From Diaphorobacter ruginosibacter (GTDB taxonomy: Bacteria; Pseudomonadota; Gammaproteobacteria; Burkholderiales; Burkholderiaceae_C), in NCBI RefSeq assembly GCF_014395975.1, contig NZ_CP060714.1:2666001-2730000 (forward strand): 64,000 bases of DNA. The letters are read 5' to 3'. The notes beneath the pieces were generated by a model. That model was not told the DNA's origin. It did not search any database and was given only the letters and a program-made list of their open reading frames with translations. Numbering within the stretch: the stretch's first letter is position 1; each line of letters begins with the position of its first letter. The position numbers were made by a program, and so were the translations under genes. Below are positions 28,731-36,799 of the stretch, in pieces.

Positions 28731-28772
28731 ACGCGAAAGCGGCGCCTCCCCCATGCGGCACCGCTTTCGCGT
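28731..28772. repeat. Perfect 12 bp inverted repeat (hairpin)
   Basis: ACGCGAAAGCGG and CCGCTTTCGCGT, 18 bp apart, with the stem extendable by GCC/GGC after one mismatch. It lies 26 bp after the aldo/keto reductase stop. Neither strand has a T run, so it is a terminator-like or mRNA-protecting hairpin and not a textbook terminator. Confidence 0.6.
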
Positions 28773-28797
28773 GACGAAAATCCCGCTGCGGAATGGA

Positions 28798-29808
28798 TCA
28801 GATATTGACCAGCGCCAGTGACGCTGGTGTGTAACGCGCGCCCTGCACCCGTGCGGGATCCTGCGCCGAGCCGATCTCCTGCAGGTCCGCCGCCGTGAGC
28901 TCGATGCCCGCGGCAGCCATGTTCTCGCGCAGGTGGCGCTCGCGGCTCGCGCCCGGGATCGGCACGATCTGCTCGCCCTGCGCCAGCACCCACGCCAGGG
29001 CCAGTTGCGCCGCGGTGCAACCGCGTTCCATGGCCATGCGCTCAAGCGTGGCGATCAGGCCAAGGTTGCTCTGCCATGCCTCGCCCTGAAAGCGCGGCAG
29101 GCCGCGGCGGAAGTCGTCATCGCCCAGTTGGTCGGGCGTGGGCAGCTTGCCGGTGAGTGCGCCGCGGCCCAGCGGGCTGTAGGGAACCAGCCCCACGCCC
29201 AGCTCGCGGCAGGTCGGCAGCGTGGTCTCTTCCACGTCACGGCTCCACAGCGAATACTCGGACTGCACGGCGGAGATCGGATGCACCGCATGGGCTCGCC
29301 TCAAAGTGGCGGCGGACGGCTCGGACAGTCCCAGAAAGCGCACCTTGCCTTCCCGCACCAGGTCGGCCATGACCCCGACCACATCCTCGATCGGCACCCG
29401 GGGATCCACGCGGTGCTGATACAGCAGGTCGATGGTCTCGATGCCCAGCCTTTCGAGCGAGGCATGCACCACCTCGCGGATGTGGCCCGGCCGGCTGTCC
29501 AGCCCGGCCATGCGCGCAGCTCCCTGGCGGTCCGGGGTCTCGGGGGCGATGTCGAAGCCGAACTTCGTCGCCACGATCACCTGGTCGCGCCGGCCCTTGA
29601 GCGCCTTGCCCAGCAGCAGCTCGTTTGTATAAGGGCCATAGACCTCGGCGGTATCCCAGAAGTTACAACCCAGTTCCAGGGCCTGGTGCAGCGTGTTCAG
29701 GGCCTCGGACTCCTGCGGCTGCGCATAGGCGAAGCTCATTCCCATGCAGCCCAGGCCGATGGCCGAAACGGCCAATCCCTGGGATCCCAGTGCTCGCGTC
29801 TTCATCAT
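28798..29808 (-). CDS. Aldo/keto reductase
   Basis: 336 aa from ATG 29808, with AAGGA 7 nt upstream. An NAD(P)H-dependent carbonyl reductase of the AKR superfamily, cytosolic. The (beta/alpha)8 fold signature is clear: VSAIGLGCMGMSF, NFWDTAEVYGPYTNELLLGKAL, catalytic Asp and Tyr in the DTAEVYG motif, VIVATKFGF with the catalytic Lys, DLLYQHRVDPRVPIEDVVG with the active-site His, RFLGLSEPS, QSEYSLW, and IPGASRERHL for cofactor binding. Substrate unknown. Closest to the YajO/AKR13-like group often found next to a LysR regulator; here the adjacent LysR gene survives only as fragments. Confidence 0.92.
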   Translation of the reverse strand: MMKTRALGSQGLAVSAIGLGCMGMSFAYAQPQESEALNTLHQALELGCNFWDTAEVYGPYTNELLLGKALKGRRDQVIVATKFGFDIAPETPDRQGAARMAGLDSRPGHIREVVHASLERLGIETIDLLYQHRVDPRVPIEDVVGVMADLVREGKVRFLGLSEPSAATLRRAHAVHPISAVQSEYSLWSRDVEETTLPTCRELGVGLVPYSPLGRGALTGKLPTPDQLGDDDFRRGLPRFQGEAWQSNLGLIATLERMAMERGCTAAQLALAWVLAQGEQIVPIPGASRERHLRENMAAAGIELTAADLQEIGSAQDPARVQGARYTPASLALVNI

Positions 29809-29828
29809 GCGATGTCCTTTCGATGAAT

Positions 29829-30105
29829 GGTTTGCTCGAAGGAGCCAGTGTGCGCCTGCCACGCCAGGCGGCGCGCATCGTACTGGCGCCCATCCTCGCG
29901 GCCTTCCACGAGCGCTGCCCCCCGTGTCGTGCTCGACATCGTCACCGATGACCGCCTCGTCGATATCGTGCCGGCTGACCTATGTCTACGAGGACATGGT
30001 GGGCGCGACTCTTGCCAGCGGTGCCCTGGAGTGCGTGCTGGGCGACTGGTGCCCGCGGCTCTCAAGGTGTTGATCGTACTGCTGCGCCCAGGAAACGACG
30101 CCTGA
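29829..30105 (+). pseudogene. Remnant of a LysR-type regulator, effector-binding domain, frameshifted and internally deleted
   Basis: Fragments of a LysR substrate-binding domain appear in three frames in the right order: RLPRQAARIVLAPILAAFHE, then VVLDIVTDDRLVDIV, then LTYVYEDMVGATLASGALEC followed by VLGDWCP, and finally PAALKVLIVLLRPGNDA ending at TGA 30103-30105. The DNA-binding domain is missing, about 90 codons are lost between the second and third pieces and about 20 before the last. It is divergent from the aldo/keto reductase gene, the usual place for its regulator. The strong third-position G/C bias in each piece supports former coding. Confidence 0.75.
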
Positions 30106-30126
30106 CCAACGCTCAGCGACACCCGG

Positions 30127-30153
30127 AAACAACAAAGCCTCCTTTCGGAGGCT
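30127..30153 (-). terminator. Rho-independent terminator of sodB
   Basis: Minus-strand AGCCTCC-GAAA-GGAGGCT, a 7 bp stem with a GNRA-like tetraloop, followed by TTGTTGTTT; about 27 nt after the sodB stop. Confidence 0.85.
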
Positions 30154-30180
30154 CTGGTTCACGCCTGTCGGAGCGCAGGC

Positions 30181-30762
30181 TTAGGCGAAGTTCGCCTCGG
30201 CGAACTTCCAGTTCACCAGCTTGTCGAAGAAGGTCTCGACAAACTTCGGACGGGCGTTGCGGTAGTCGATGTAGTAGGCATGCTCCCACACGTCAACGGT
30301 CAGCAGGGCCTTGTCGCCGGTGGTCAGGGGGGTGCCTGCGGCGCCCATGTTGACGATGTCGACGGAACCGTCGGCCTTCTTCACCAGGAACGTCCAGCCG
30401 GAGCCGAAGTTGCCCACGGCGGAAGCGACGAAGGCCTTCTTGAAGTCGGCATAGCTGCCCCACTTCTTGTTGATGGCTTCAGCCAGGGCGCCCGTGGGTT
30501 CTGCACCGCCGTTCGGGGTCATGCAGTTCCAGAAGAAGGTGTGGTTCCAGATCTGCGCAGCCTGGTTGTACATGCCGCCGGATGCCTTCTTGATCACGTC
30601 TTCGAGTTCCATGTTCTCGAACTCGGTGCCCTTCTGCAGCTCGTTGAGCTTGTCCACGTAGGCCTTGTGGTGCTTGCCGTAGTGGTATTCCAGGGTTTCC
30701 TGGCTATACGCCGGGGCCAGAGCGTCCATGGCATAGGGCAATGGTGGCAGGGTGCGTTCCAT
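30181..30762 (-). CDS. sodB: Superoxide dismutase, iron type
   Basis: 193 aa from ATG 30762, preceded by GAGGAAA. Converts superoxide to hydrogen peroxide and oxygen in the cytosol. The metal ligands are at expected places: His27 (LEYHYGKHHKAYVDKLN), His74 (NQAAQIWNHTFFWNCM), Asp157 and His161 (TVDVWEHAYYIDYRNARPKFV). AAQIWNHTFFW with Gln69 upstream and GNFGSGWTFLV favour Fe over Mn. Monocistronic, with a terminator directly downstream; xseA lies upstream in the same direction with its stop at 30949. Confidence 0.95.
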   Translation of the reverse strand: MERTLPPLPYAMDALAPAYSQETLEYHYGKHHKAYVDKLNELQKGTEFENMELEDVIKKASGGMYNQAAQIWNHTFFWNCMTPNGGAEPTGALAEAINKKWGSYADFKKAFVASAVGNFGSGWTFLVKKADGSVDIVNMGAAGTPLTTGDKALLTVDVWEHAYYIDYRNARPKFVETFFDKLVNWKFAEANFA

Positions 30763-30948
30763 AGTGTTTTCCTCGTGGTTGAAATGAATAGACGCTGCAG
30801 GCCGGCCGTCCGAGTCCCTGCAGCGCAGTGAATACTTGACCATTGTAGGAGGGGAAGACACCCCTTCAGTGGAATATGGAAATGTACGGGACATCGACTT
30901 ACAGGACGAGCCCGTCCTACCGGGTCCACCCATTCCACCCATTGCCTG

Positions 30949-32264
30949 CTACAGCAGGCGCGGCGGCGTGACCACGAGATCCAGTTGCCCGTCCGAGACG
31001 GCCGCGCGCAGCGCATCGCCGGGCCGGACCTGGTTCACACTCGCGATGGTGCGCCCGGCATCATCCGAGAGCAGCGCGTATCCGCGTGCCAGCACATGCT
31101 GGGGATTGAGCAACTCAAGACGCGTTGCAGCGCGCTCAAGACGCTGCTGAAGGCGATCGACCGAGCGTTCCACGGCCCGCGGCAGCGCGGCAGCACATTG
31201 CGTCACCCGCTTGTCGCCCACATGGATCTGCCGCGCCACCGACTGCGACAGGCGCTGTGCACGCTGCATCAGTTCAAGGCGTTGCCGGGCCACCAGGCTC
31301 GACGGGCGTCCGATCTGCCGGGCCGCGATGTCAAGGCGCTGCGCGTGCCGGTCCAACTGGCCCTGCACCGCTTCGCCCAACCTGTCCTGCATGAGCCCGA
31401 GCGCTCCCAGCCACAGGTCCCGCGGCTGCGAGACCAGTTCCGCTGCGGCCGTCGGAGTGGGCGCGCGCAGGTCGGCACAGAAATCGGCGATCGTGAAGTC
31501 CGTCTCGTGCCCCACTCCACTGATCAGCGGCACCGGGCTTTGCACGATGGTGCGGGCCAGCTGCTCGTCATTGAATGCCCACAGGTCCTCGATCGAGCCG
31601 CCGCCACGCACCAGAAGGATCACGTCCGGCACCGGCATGTCGCCAGCCCGTGCACCACCCTCCTGCGCCATGCCGTAGAGCGCACCCAGCGCGCGAATGA
31701 GCGAGGCTGGCGCCTGCGCGCCCTGCACGAGCGCGGGAACCAGCACCACCGGAATATGGGGAACCCGGCGCCTGAGAGCCGTCATCACGTCATGCCAGGC
31801 GGCGGCCCCGGGCGAGCAGACCACGCCGATCGACCTCGGGAAGAGCGGCAGCTCGCGCTTGCGGGCACTGTCGAAGAGCCCCTCGGATTCCAACTGCGCC
31901 TTCAACCGCAGGAACTGCTCGAACAATGCGCCCTGTCCGGCACGCTGCATGCTGTCGACCACCAGTTGCAGGTCGCCGCGGGCTTCATAGACGCCCAGCT
32001 TGCCGCGCACCTCCACCAGTTCGCCGTCGCGAGGGGAAAAATCCATCATCGAGGCCGCACGCTTGAACATGGCACAGCGGATCTGTCCCTGGCCGTCCTT
32101 GATCGAGAAATAACAATGACCGCTGGCGGCCCGCGAGAAACCCGTCAGCTCCCCCGGACGGCCACAGGATTGAAACGTGCCTGCAGGGCATCCGATATGG
32201 CGCGACACAGCGCGCCGACTTCCCATACGCGCGGCTCCAGCCCTGTATTTTGACGCTCGAACAT
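30949..32264 (-). CDS. xseA: Exodeoxyribonuclease VII large subunit, reading frame interrupted near the 5' end
   Basis: The body matches XseA: GELTGFSRAASGHCYFSIKD (OB-fold), FPRSIGVVCSPGAAAWHDV, ILLVRGGGSIEDLWAFNDE, PVPLISGVGHETDFTIADF, a long coiled-coil helix, and the tail LNPQHVLARGYALL. ExoVII degrades single-stranded DNA to oligonucleotides with the XseB subunit (not in this window). The normal N-terminus, MFERQNTG then RVWEVGALCRAISDALQARF and NPVAVRG, is found in another frame starting at ATG 32264. The two frames join if one base is added to the C5 run at 32151-32155 (G5 on the coding strand). So either a sequencing error or a real -1 frameshift; with the base restored the protein would be 438 aa, normal length. 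Confidence 0.85.
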
Positions 32265-32639
32265 AGACCAGCCCTGGTTTTACGGGGAGATTGCAAAAGC
32301 TCAGTAGTCCACAGAAGCATGTCGACACGGCACTCGACCGTCCCACGCACCTCCAACTTACAAAGCCCAGCAATCTCCGTACAAGTTATTGATTTAAAAG
32401 GAAAATTTGATGACGATTTTTTCATCAATGTAAAGAAATCGCCATTCCGCGCCGCTTTGCGCGCCGTCCCATCGCACTTTTCCACAAAGTTATCCACAGA
32501 AACTGTGGGCGAATGCCTGAGTAGTACAAAGGGATAAACGCCCGTGCTCAAGCGTGTAGAAAAGACAACGCAGTTTGGCGAGTCGCCATTGTCAACTGAG
32601 ACATAATCGCCCACTGCTTTCTATTCGCGGGAGAGAGAT
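32265..32639. promoter_or_regulatory. Divergent xseA/exbB region: AT-rich patch with DnaA-box-like sites
   Basis: 375 bp between divergent xseA and exbB. It contains an AT-rich stretch (about 32380-32445) with the inverted repeat TTGATGA/TCATCAA (32407-32413 and 32422-32428), then TTTTCCACA (32478-32486) and a perfect DnaA box TTATCCACA (32490-32498). The promoters of both genes must be here; no -35/-10 pair was assigned. No coding sequence is seen. Confidence 0.5.
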
Positions 32640-33272
32640 TTGCTGTCGATCATACAAGCCGCAGGCTGGCCCATCTGGCCATTGATTGCCTGTTCCGTTC
32701 TGGCCCTGGCGCTCATCGTGGAGCGCTTCATTGCCCTGAAAACCGCACGCGTCGTGCCGCCCAAGCTCCTGGACGAAGCCATCACGGTGTCGGCCAAGGG
32801 CGTGCCCGCGCCCGATGTGGTGTCGCAACTGGCCCAGAACTCGGCACTCGGAGAGGTGCTCGCGTCCGGCCTGCGCACGCTCAACAGCGAACCGGATGCC
32901 ACCGAAGAAGATGTTCGCGCCGCTATGGAGAGCACCGGCCGCGCCACGGCGCACCGCCTGGAAAAGTACCTGAACGCACTGGCCACCATCGCCTCGGCCG
33001 CGCCGCTGCTGGGCCTGTTCGGCACCGTGGTCGGCATGATCGAGATCTTCGGTTCGCAGGGCGGCGGCAACACCATGTCCGGCGGCAACCCCGCCCAGCT
33101 TGCGCACGGCATCTCGATCGCCCTGTACAACACCGCATTCGGCCTGATGATCGCCATCCCGACGCTGATCTTCTGGCGCTTCTTCCGCAGCCGCGTCGAC
33201 GATTTCCTGCTGTCGATGGAGCTGGCCTCCGAGCAGTTCGCCCGCCACCTCAAGCGCCACGCCGCGCGCTGA
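32640..33272 (+). CDS. exbB: ExbB/TolQ/MotA-family proton channel subunit
   Basis: 210 aa from a TTG start with GGGAGAGAGA just upstream. With ExbD it couples the proton motive force to TonB-dependent transport across the outer membrane. Three transmembrane helices: residues ~8-27 (GWPIWPLIACSVLALALIVE), ~115-140 (LATIASAAPLLGLFGTVVGM) and ~158-182 (GISIALYNTAFGLMIAIPTL). APLLGLFGTVVGMIEIF and GISIALYNTAFGL are the family signatures. exbD follows 26 nt later. No tonB gene lies adjacent, and the lpxK block downstream is the standard betaproteobacterial arrangement. Confidence 0.93.
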   Translation: MLSIIQAAGWPIWPLIACSVLALALIVERFIALKTARVVPPKLLDEAITVSAKGVPAPDVVSQLAQNSALGEVLASGLRTLNSEPDATEEDVRAAMESTGRATAHRLEKYLNALATIASAAPLLGLFGTVVGMIEIFGSQGGGNTMSGGNPAQLAHGISIALYNTAFGLMIAIPTLIFWRFFRSRVDDFLLSMELASEQFARHLKRHAAR

Positions 33273-33298
33273 GCCCACGTTTAGCAGGCACATAGATC

Positions 33299-33724
33299 AT
33301 GAATTTTCGTCCACGCGCCAAGGAAGCGCCGGAGATCAACCTGATCCCGTTCATCGACGTGCTGCTGGTGATCCTGATCTTCCTGATGCTGTCGACCACC
33401 TACAGCAAGTTCACCGAGATGCAGCTCACGCTGCCCACGGCGGACGTCGAGCAGATGCGCGACCGGCCCAAGGAGATCGTGGTCTCCGTGGGTGCGGACG
33501 GCCGCTACGCCGTCAACCGCAGCTCCCTGGAAGGCAAGAGCGTCGATACCGTCGCCGTGGCCCTGCGCGATGCAGCCGTCGCGGGCAAGGACAGCGTGAT
33601 CATCATCAGCGCCGATGCATCGTCGCCGCACCAGGCCGTCGTCACCGTCATGGAGGCCGCGCGGCGCGTCGGCCTGTCGCAGATCACCTTCGCCACACAG
33701 ACGTCGGCCTCTGCCGGCAAGTAA
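33299..33724 (+). CDS. exbD: ExbD/TolR-family energy-transducing protein
   Basis: 141 aa. A single N-terminal transmembrane helix (INLIPFIDVLLVILIFLMLS, residues ~13-32) carries the proton-carrying Asp20, followed by a periplasmic domain (TEMQLTLPTADVEQM, EIVVSVGADGRYAVN, SVIIISADASSPHQAVVTVM). Forms the pentamer/dimer motor complex with ExbB. Four nucleotides separate it from lpxK. Confidence 0.93.
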   Translation: MNFRPRAKEAPEINLIPFIDVLLVILIFLMLSTTYSKFTEMQLTLPTADVEQMRDRPKEIVVSVGADGRYAVNRSSLEGKSVDTVAVALRDAAVAGKDSVIIISADASSPHQAVVTVMEAARRVGLSQITFATQTSASAGK

Positions 33725-33728
33725 GCCC

Positions 33729-34745
33729 ATGGCCGGCAAGGATGCCTCGACCGCGCTGCGCACCGCCTGGCAGCGCCGCGGCGCCGTCGGCCGGCTTCTG
33801 TGGCCCCTCTCCCTGCTGCATCGCGGCCTTGTTGCCGCAAGGCGCAGTCTCTATCGCACCGGCATCCTGCCCAGCATGCGCATGCCGGTGCCCGTGATCA
33901 CCGTGGGCAATGTGATTGCCGGTGGTGCAGGCAAGACGCCCGTGACCATCGCCATCGCCAGGCACCTGAAGGCCCAGGGCTGGAAGCCGGGCATCGTCTC
34001 GCGCGGCTATGGTCGCCAGACCCAGGATTGCCGCGCGGTCACCGATGCGAGCACGGCCCGGGAGGTCGGCGACGAGCCCCTGCTGATCGCGCGCGCCACG
34101 CAACTGCCCGTGGTCGTCGCACGCCAACGCGCGCAAGCCGCACTGGCGCTGCTGGCCGAACACCCCGAGGTGGATGTGATCCTCTGCGATGACGGCCTGC
34201 AGCATCTGGCGCTGCAGCGCGATGTGGAGATCTGCGTGTTCAACGACGAGGGCGTCGGCAACGGCTGGCTGCTGCCCGCCGGCCCGCTGCGCGAACCCTG
34301 GCCACGCAACGTGGACCTGGTGCTCTACGCCGGCCGGGCGCCGGGCGGCAGCGCGCCCCAGTTCGAATTGCGGCGTGCGCTCGCCGACGAGGCCATCGAC
34401 GCGGGTGGCCGCGGCGTGCCGCTGTCCGCGCTGCTCGCACGGCCTGTCGCGGCACTGGCCGGCATCGCCCGCCCCGAGGAATTCTTTGCCATGCTGCGCG
34501 CGCGCGGGCTGGTTCTCGCCGACACGCACGCTCTGCCTGATCACAGCGATTTCTCGGACTGGCAGCGCACCGGCGACAGCACCCTGCCGCTGCTATGCAC
34601 CGAAAAGGATGCCACCAAACTGTGGCCCATCGAACCGCGTGCGCTGGCAGTGCCCCTGCTGGTGGAGTTGCCGCAGGCGTTTTTCGAGGCATTGGACCGG
34701 ATACTCAGGCGGTATCATCAGCCACTCGTCAACACACATGAATGA
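33729..34745 (+). CDS. lpxK: Tetraacyldisaccharide 4'-kinase
   Basis: 338 aa from ATG 33729; the frame is open upstream inside exbD. Phosphorylates the 4' position of the tetraacyldisaccharide in lipid A synthesis at the inner membrane. The N-terminal hydrophobic/amphipathic helix (LLWPLSLLHRGLVAARRSLY), Walker A-like VGNVIAGGAGKTPVTIAIA, SRGYGR, VGDEPLLIAR, DVILCDDGLQHLALQRD and PAGPLREP are all LpxK signatures. It sits in an envelope operon with kdsB, another LPS gene. Normal length. Confidence 0.95.
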   Translation: MAGKDASTALRTAWQRRGAVGRLLWPLSLLHRGLVAARRSLYRTGILPSMRMPVPVITVGNVIAGGAGKTPVTIAIARHLKAQGWKPGIVSRGYGRQTQDCRAVTDASTAREVGDEPLLIARATQLPVVVARQRAQAALALLAEHPEVDVILCDDGLQHLALQRDVEICVFNDEGVGNGWLLPAGPLREPWPRNVDLVLYAGRAPGGSAPQFELRRALADEAIDAGGRGVPLSALLARPVAALAGIARPEEFFAMLRARGLVLADTHALPDHSDFSDWQRTGDSTLPLLCTEKDATKLWPIEPRALAVPLLVELPQAFFEALDRILRRYHQPLVNTHE

Positions 34746-34780
34746 TCGGTGCGCCCGTGGCGCGCCGCCACAGGACCGCC

Positions 34781-34963
34781 ATGGACCCCAAACTGCTTGA
34801 ACTGCTGGTATGCCCCGTCACCAAAGGTCCCCTGACCTATGACCGCGACCGCCAGGAGCTGATCTCGCGCAGCGCGCGGCTGGCCTATCCGGTGCGTGAC
34901 GGCATTCCGGTCATGCTCGAGAACGAAGCCCGCGAACTGACCGACGACGAACTCGAAGCATGA
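34781..34963 (+). CDS. Trm112/YcaR-like small protein
   Basis: 60 aa from ATG 34781. The sequence MDPKLLELLVCPVTKGPLTY, then YPVRDGIPVMLENEARELTD, is the compact Trm112-family (UPF0434) fold. In eukaryotes Trm112 activates methyltransferases; the bacterial role between lpxK and kdsB is unproven. The stop overlaps the kdsB start by ATGA, so translation is coupled. Confidence 0.92.
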   Translation: MDPKLLELLVCPVTKGPLTYDRDRQELISRSARLAYPVRDGIPVMLENEARELTDDELEA

Positions 34964-35763
34964 ACACGGCCCGCACCACACAGGCACCGTTCACGGTGCT
35001 GATCCCCGCGCGCATGGCCTCTTCGCGCCTGCCCGACAAGCCGCTCGCCGACATCGGCGGTATGCCCATGGTGGTGCGGGTGGCGCAGCGCACGATGCAA
35101 AGCGGCGCAAGCCGGTCCGTCGTGGCGGCGGATGACCAGCGCATCGTCGATGCCTGCGCACTCCATGGCGTGCACGCCATCCTTACGCGGGCCGATCACC
35201 CGAGCGGCAGCGACCGGCTGGCCGAGGCCTGCGAGCAACTCGGCCTCGACGGCAGCGACATCGTGGTCAACGTACAGGGCGACGAGCCGCTGATCGATCC
35301 ACGGCTGATCGATTCCGTGGCCACGATCCTCGGCGAGCGCACCGATGCCAGCATGGGCACGGCCGCGCACGCGATCGACTCCTACGAAGACTATGTGAAT
35401 GCCAATGTGGTGAAGGTCGTGCTCGATGCCAAGGGCCTTGCGCACTACTTCAGCCGCTCGCCCATTCCCTTTGCCCGTGATGCCGCGCCCGGCACCGCCT
35501 GGTGGAAAGACACGGACCGTCTTCCGGCGGCAGCCCGGGGCATGCAGCCGCTGCGCCACATCGGCATCTACAGCTACCGCGCCGGCTTTCTGCGCCAGTT
35601 CCCCCAGCTGCCTGCGGCACCGACCGAGGCCATGGAGGCGCTTGAGCAGCTGCGTGCGCTTTGGCACGGCCACCGCATCGCCGTCCATGTGACCGAACAT
35701 GCGCCCGGCCCCGGTGTGGACACCCCGGCCGACCTGGAGCGCGTTCGCTCTCTTTTTCGCTGA
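34960..35763 (+). CDS. kdsB: 3-deoxy-manno-octulosonate cytidylyltransferase
   Basis: 267 aa. Activates Kdo with CTP to CMP-Kdo for the LPS inner core. Family motifs: FTVLIPARMASSRLPDKPLADIGG (nucleotide binding), VVAADDQRIVDAC, LTRADHPSGSDRLAEAC, DIVVNVQGDEPLID, ANVVKVVLDAKGLAHYFSRS, PFARD, and RHIGIYSYRAGFL. Starts within the Trm112 stop codon and is followed by adk after 152 bp, in which an independent adk promoter is likely. Confidence 0.95.
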   Translation: MNTARTTQAPFTVLIPARMASSRLPDKPLADIGGMPMVVRVAQRTMQSGASRSVVAADDQRIVDACALHGVHAILTRADHPSGSDRLAEACEQLGLDGSDIVVNVQGDEPLIDPRLIDSVATILGERTDASMGTAAHAIDSYEDYVNANVVKVVLDAKGLAHYFSRSPIPFARDAAPGTAWWKDTDRLPAAARGMQPLRHIGIYSYRAGFLRQFPQLPAAPTEAMEALEQLRALWHGHRIAVHVTEHAPGPGVDTPADLERVRSLFR

Positions 35764-35915
35764 ACCGCCCATTGGAACTACAGGACATTCCTGATGCCAT
35801 GCGTCAGCTTGGTGCGGGTTACGCGTGCTATCCTTAAACAATTGAGAGCACAAGACCGGGAGCAGGCACGCCTGCGGCTGTCGTGCCAGCAGATTTCAAC
35901 ATACAGAGGATATCC

Positions 35916-36572
35916 ATGAGACTCATTTTGCTCGGTGCCCCCGGTGCCGGAAAGGGCACGCAAGCCGCGTTCATCTGCCAGAAATACGGTATTCCGCAAA
36001 TCTCCACCGGTGACATGCTCCGCGCGGCCGTCAAGGCTGGCACGCCGCTGGGCGTGCAGGCCAAGGCCGTGATGGACGCAGGCCAGCTGGTGAGCGACGA
36101 CCTCATCATCAACCTGGTCAAGGAACGCATTGCCCAGCCCGACTGCGCCAAGGGTTTCCTCTTCGACGGCTTCCCCCGCACCATCCCCCAGGCCGACGCC
36201 ATGAAGGCGGCCGGCGTGAAGCTTGACTACGTGCTCGAGATCGACGTGCCGTTCGAGGCCATCATCGAACGCATGAGCGGCCGCCGCTCGCACCCGGCTT
36301 CGGGCCGCACCTACCACGTCAAGTTCAACCCTCCCAAGGTGGCAGGCAAGGACGACGTGACGGGCGAGGACCTCGTTCAGCGTGACGACGACAAGGAAGA
36401 GACCGTGAAAAAACGCCTGGATGTCTATGACGCCCAGACGCGCCCCCTCGTGGACTACTATTCCAACTGGGCCAAGGCCGACGCAGTTGCAGCCCCCAAG
36501 TACCGCGCCATCAGCGGCACGGGCACCGTGGAAGAGATCACGGCGCGGGCCCTGGCTGCGCTCGCGAGCTGA
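35916..36572 (+). CDS. adk: Adenylate kinase
   Basis: 218 aa from ATG 35916, preceded by CAGAGGA. Interconverts ATP + AMP and 2 ADP. P-loop GAPGAGKGT (7-15), AMP site (STGDMLRAAV, GFPRTIPQADAM), a long LID domain (GRRSHPASGRTYHVKFNPPK) without zinc cysteines, and RDDDKEETVKKRLDVYDAQT. Long-type adenylate kinase of normal length. Ends in a strong terminator. Confidence 0.97.
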   Translation: MRLILLGAPGAGKGTQAAFICQKYGIPQISTGDMLRAAVKAGTPLGVQAKAVMDAGQLVSDDLIINLVKERIAQPDCAKGFLFDGFPRTIPQADAMKAAGVKLDYVLEIDVPFEAIIERMSGRRSHPASGRTYHVKFNPPKVAGKDDVTGEDLVQRDDDKEETVKKRLDVYDAQTRPLVDYYSNWAKADAVAAPKYRAISGTGTVEEITARALAALAS

Positions 36573-36597
36573 AACGTCCGGCCTTGCTTGACGACAG

Positions 36598-36627
36598 CAA
36601 AAACGCCGCATCTGCGGCGTTTTTTTA
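36598..36627 (+). terminator. Rho-independent terminator of adk
   Basis: AAAACGCCGCA-TC-TGCGGCGTTTTTTT, a near-perfect stem with a T7 run, about 30 nt after the adk stop. Confidence 0.92.
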
Positions 36628-36720
36628 TTGCTGGCCGATGGCGTGGGCTACCTGTACCGGCCCGCGTTGGCCTCCGAGGGCATCGCCCGCAGCGGCCTGT
36701 TCTTCGTGCAAGTGACGTGA
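36628..36720 (+). pseudogene. Possible C-terminal gene remnant after adk
   Basis: Directly after the adk terminator an open frame reads LLADGVGYLYRPALASEG, then IARSGLFFVQVT and TGA at 36718-36720. Nearly every codon ends in G or C, as in real genes of this genome, but there is no start codon or ribosome site. It may be the tail of a gene cut away by rearrangement. The family is not recognised. Confidence 0.35.
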
Positions 36721-36799
36721 GCCCAGGCAGCCTCCCCCTCCAGCAGGCACAAACAGCCGCAATACAGAACAGAAGAAAAAAGCATCAAAAGGACACTGA

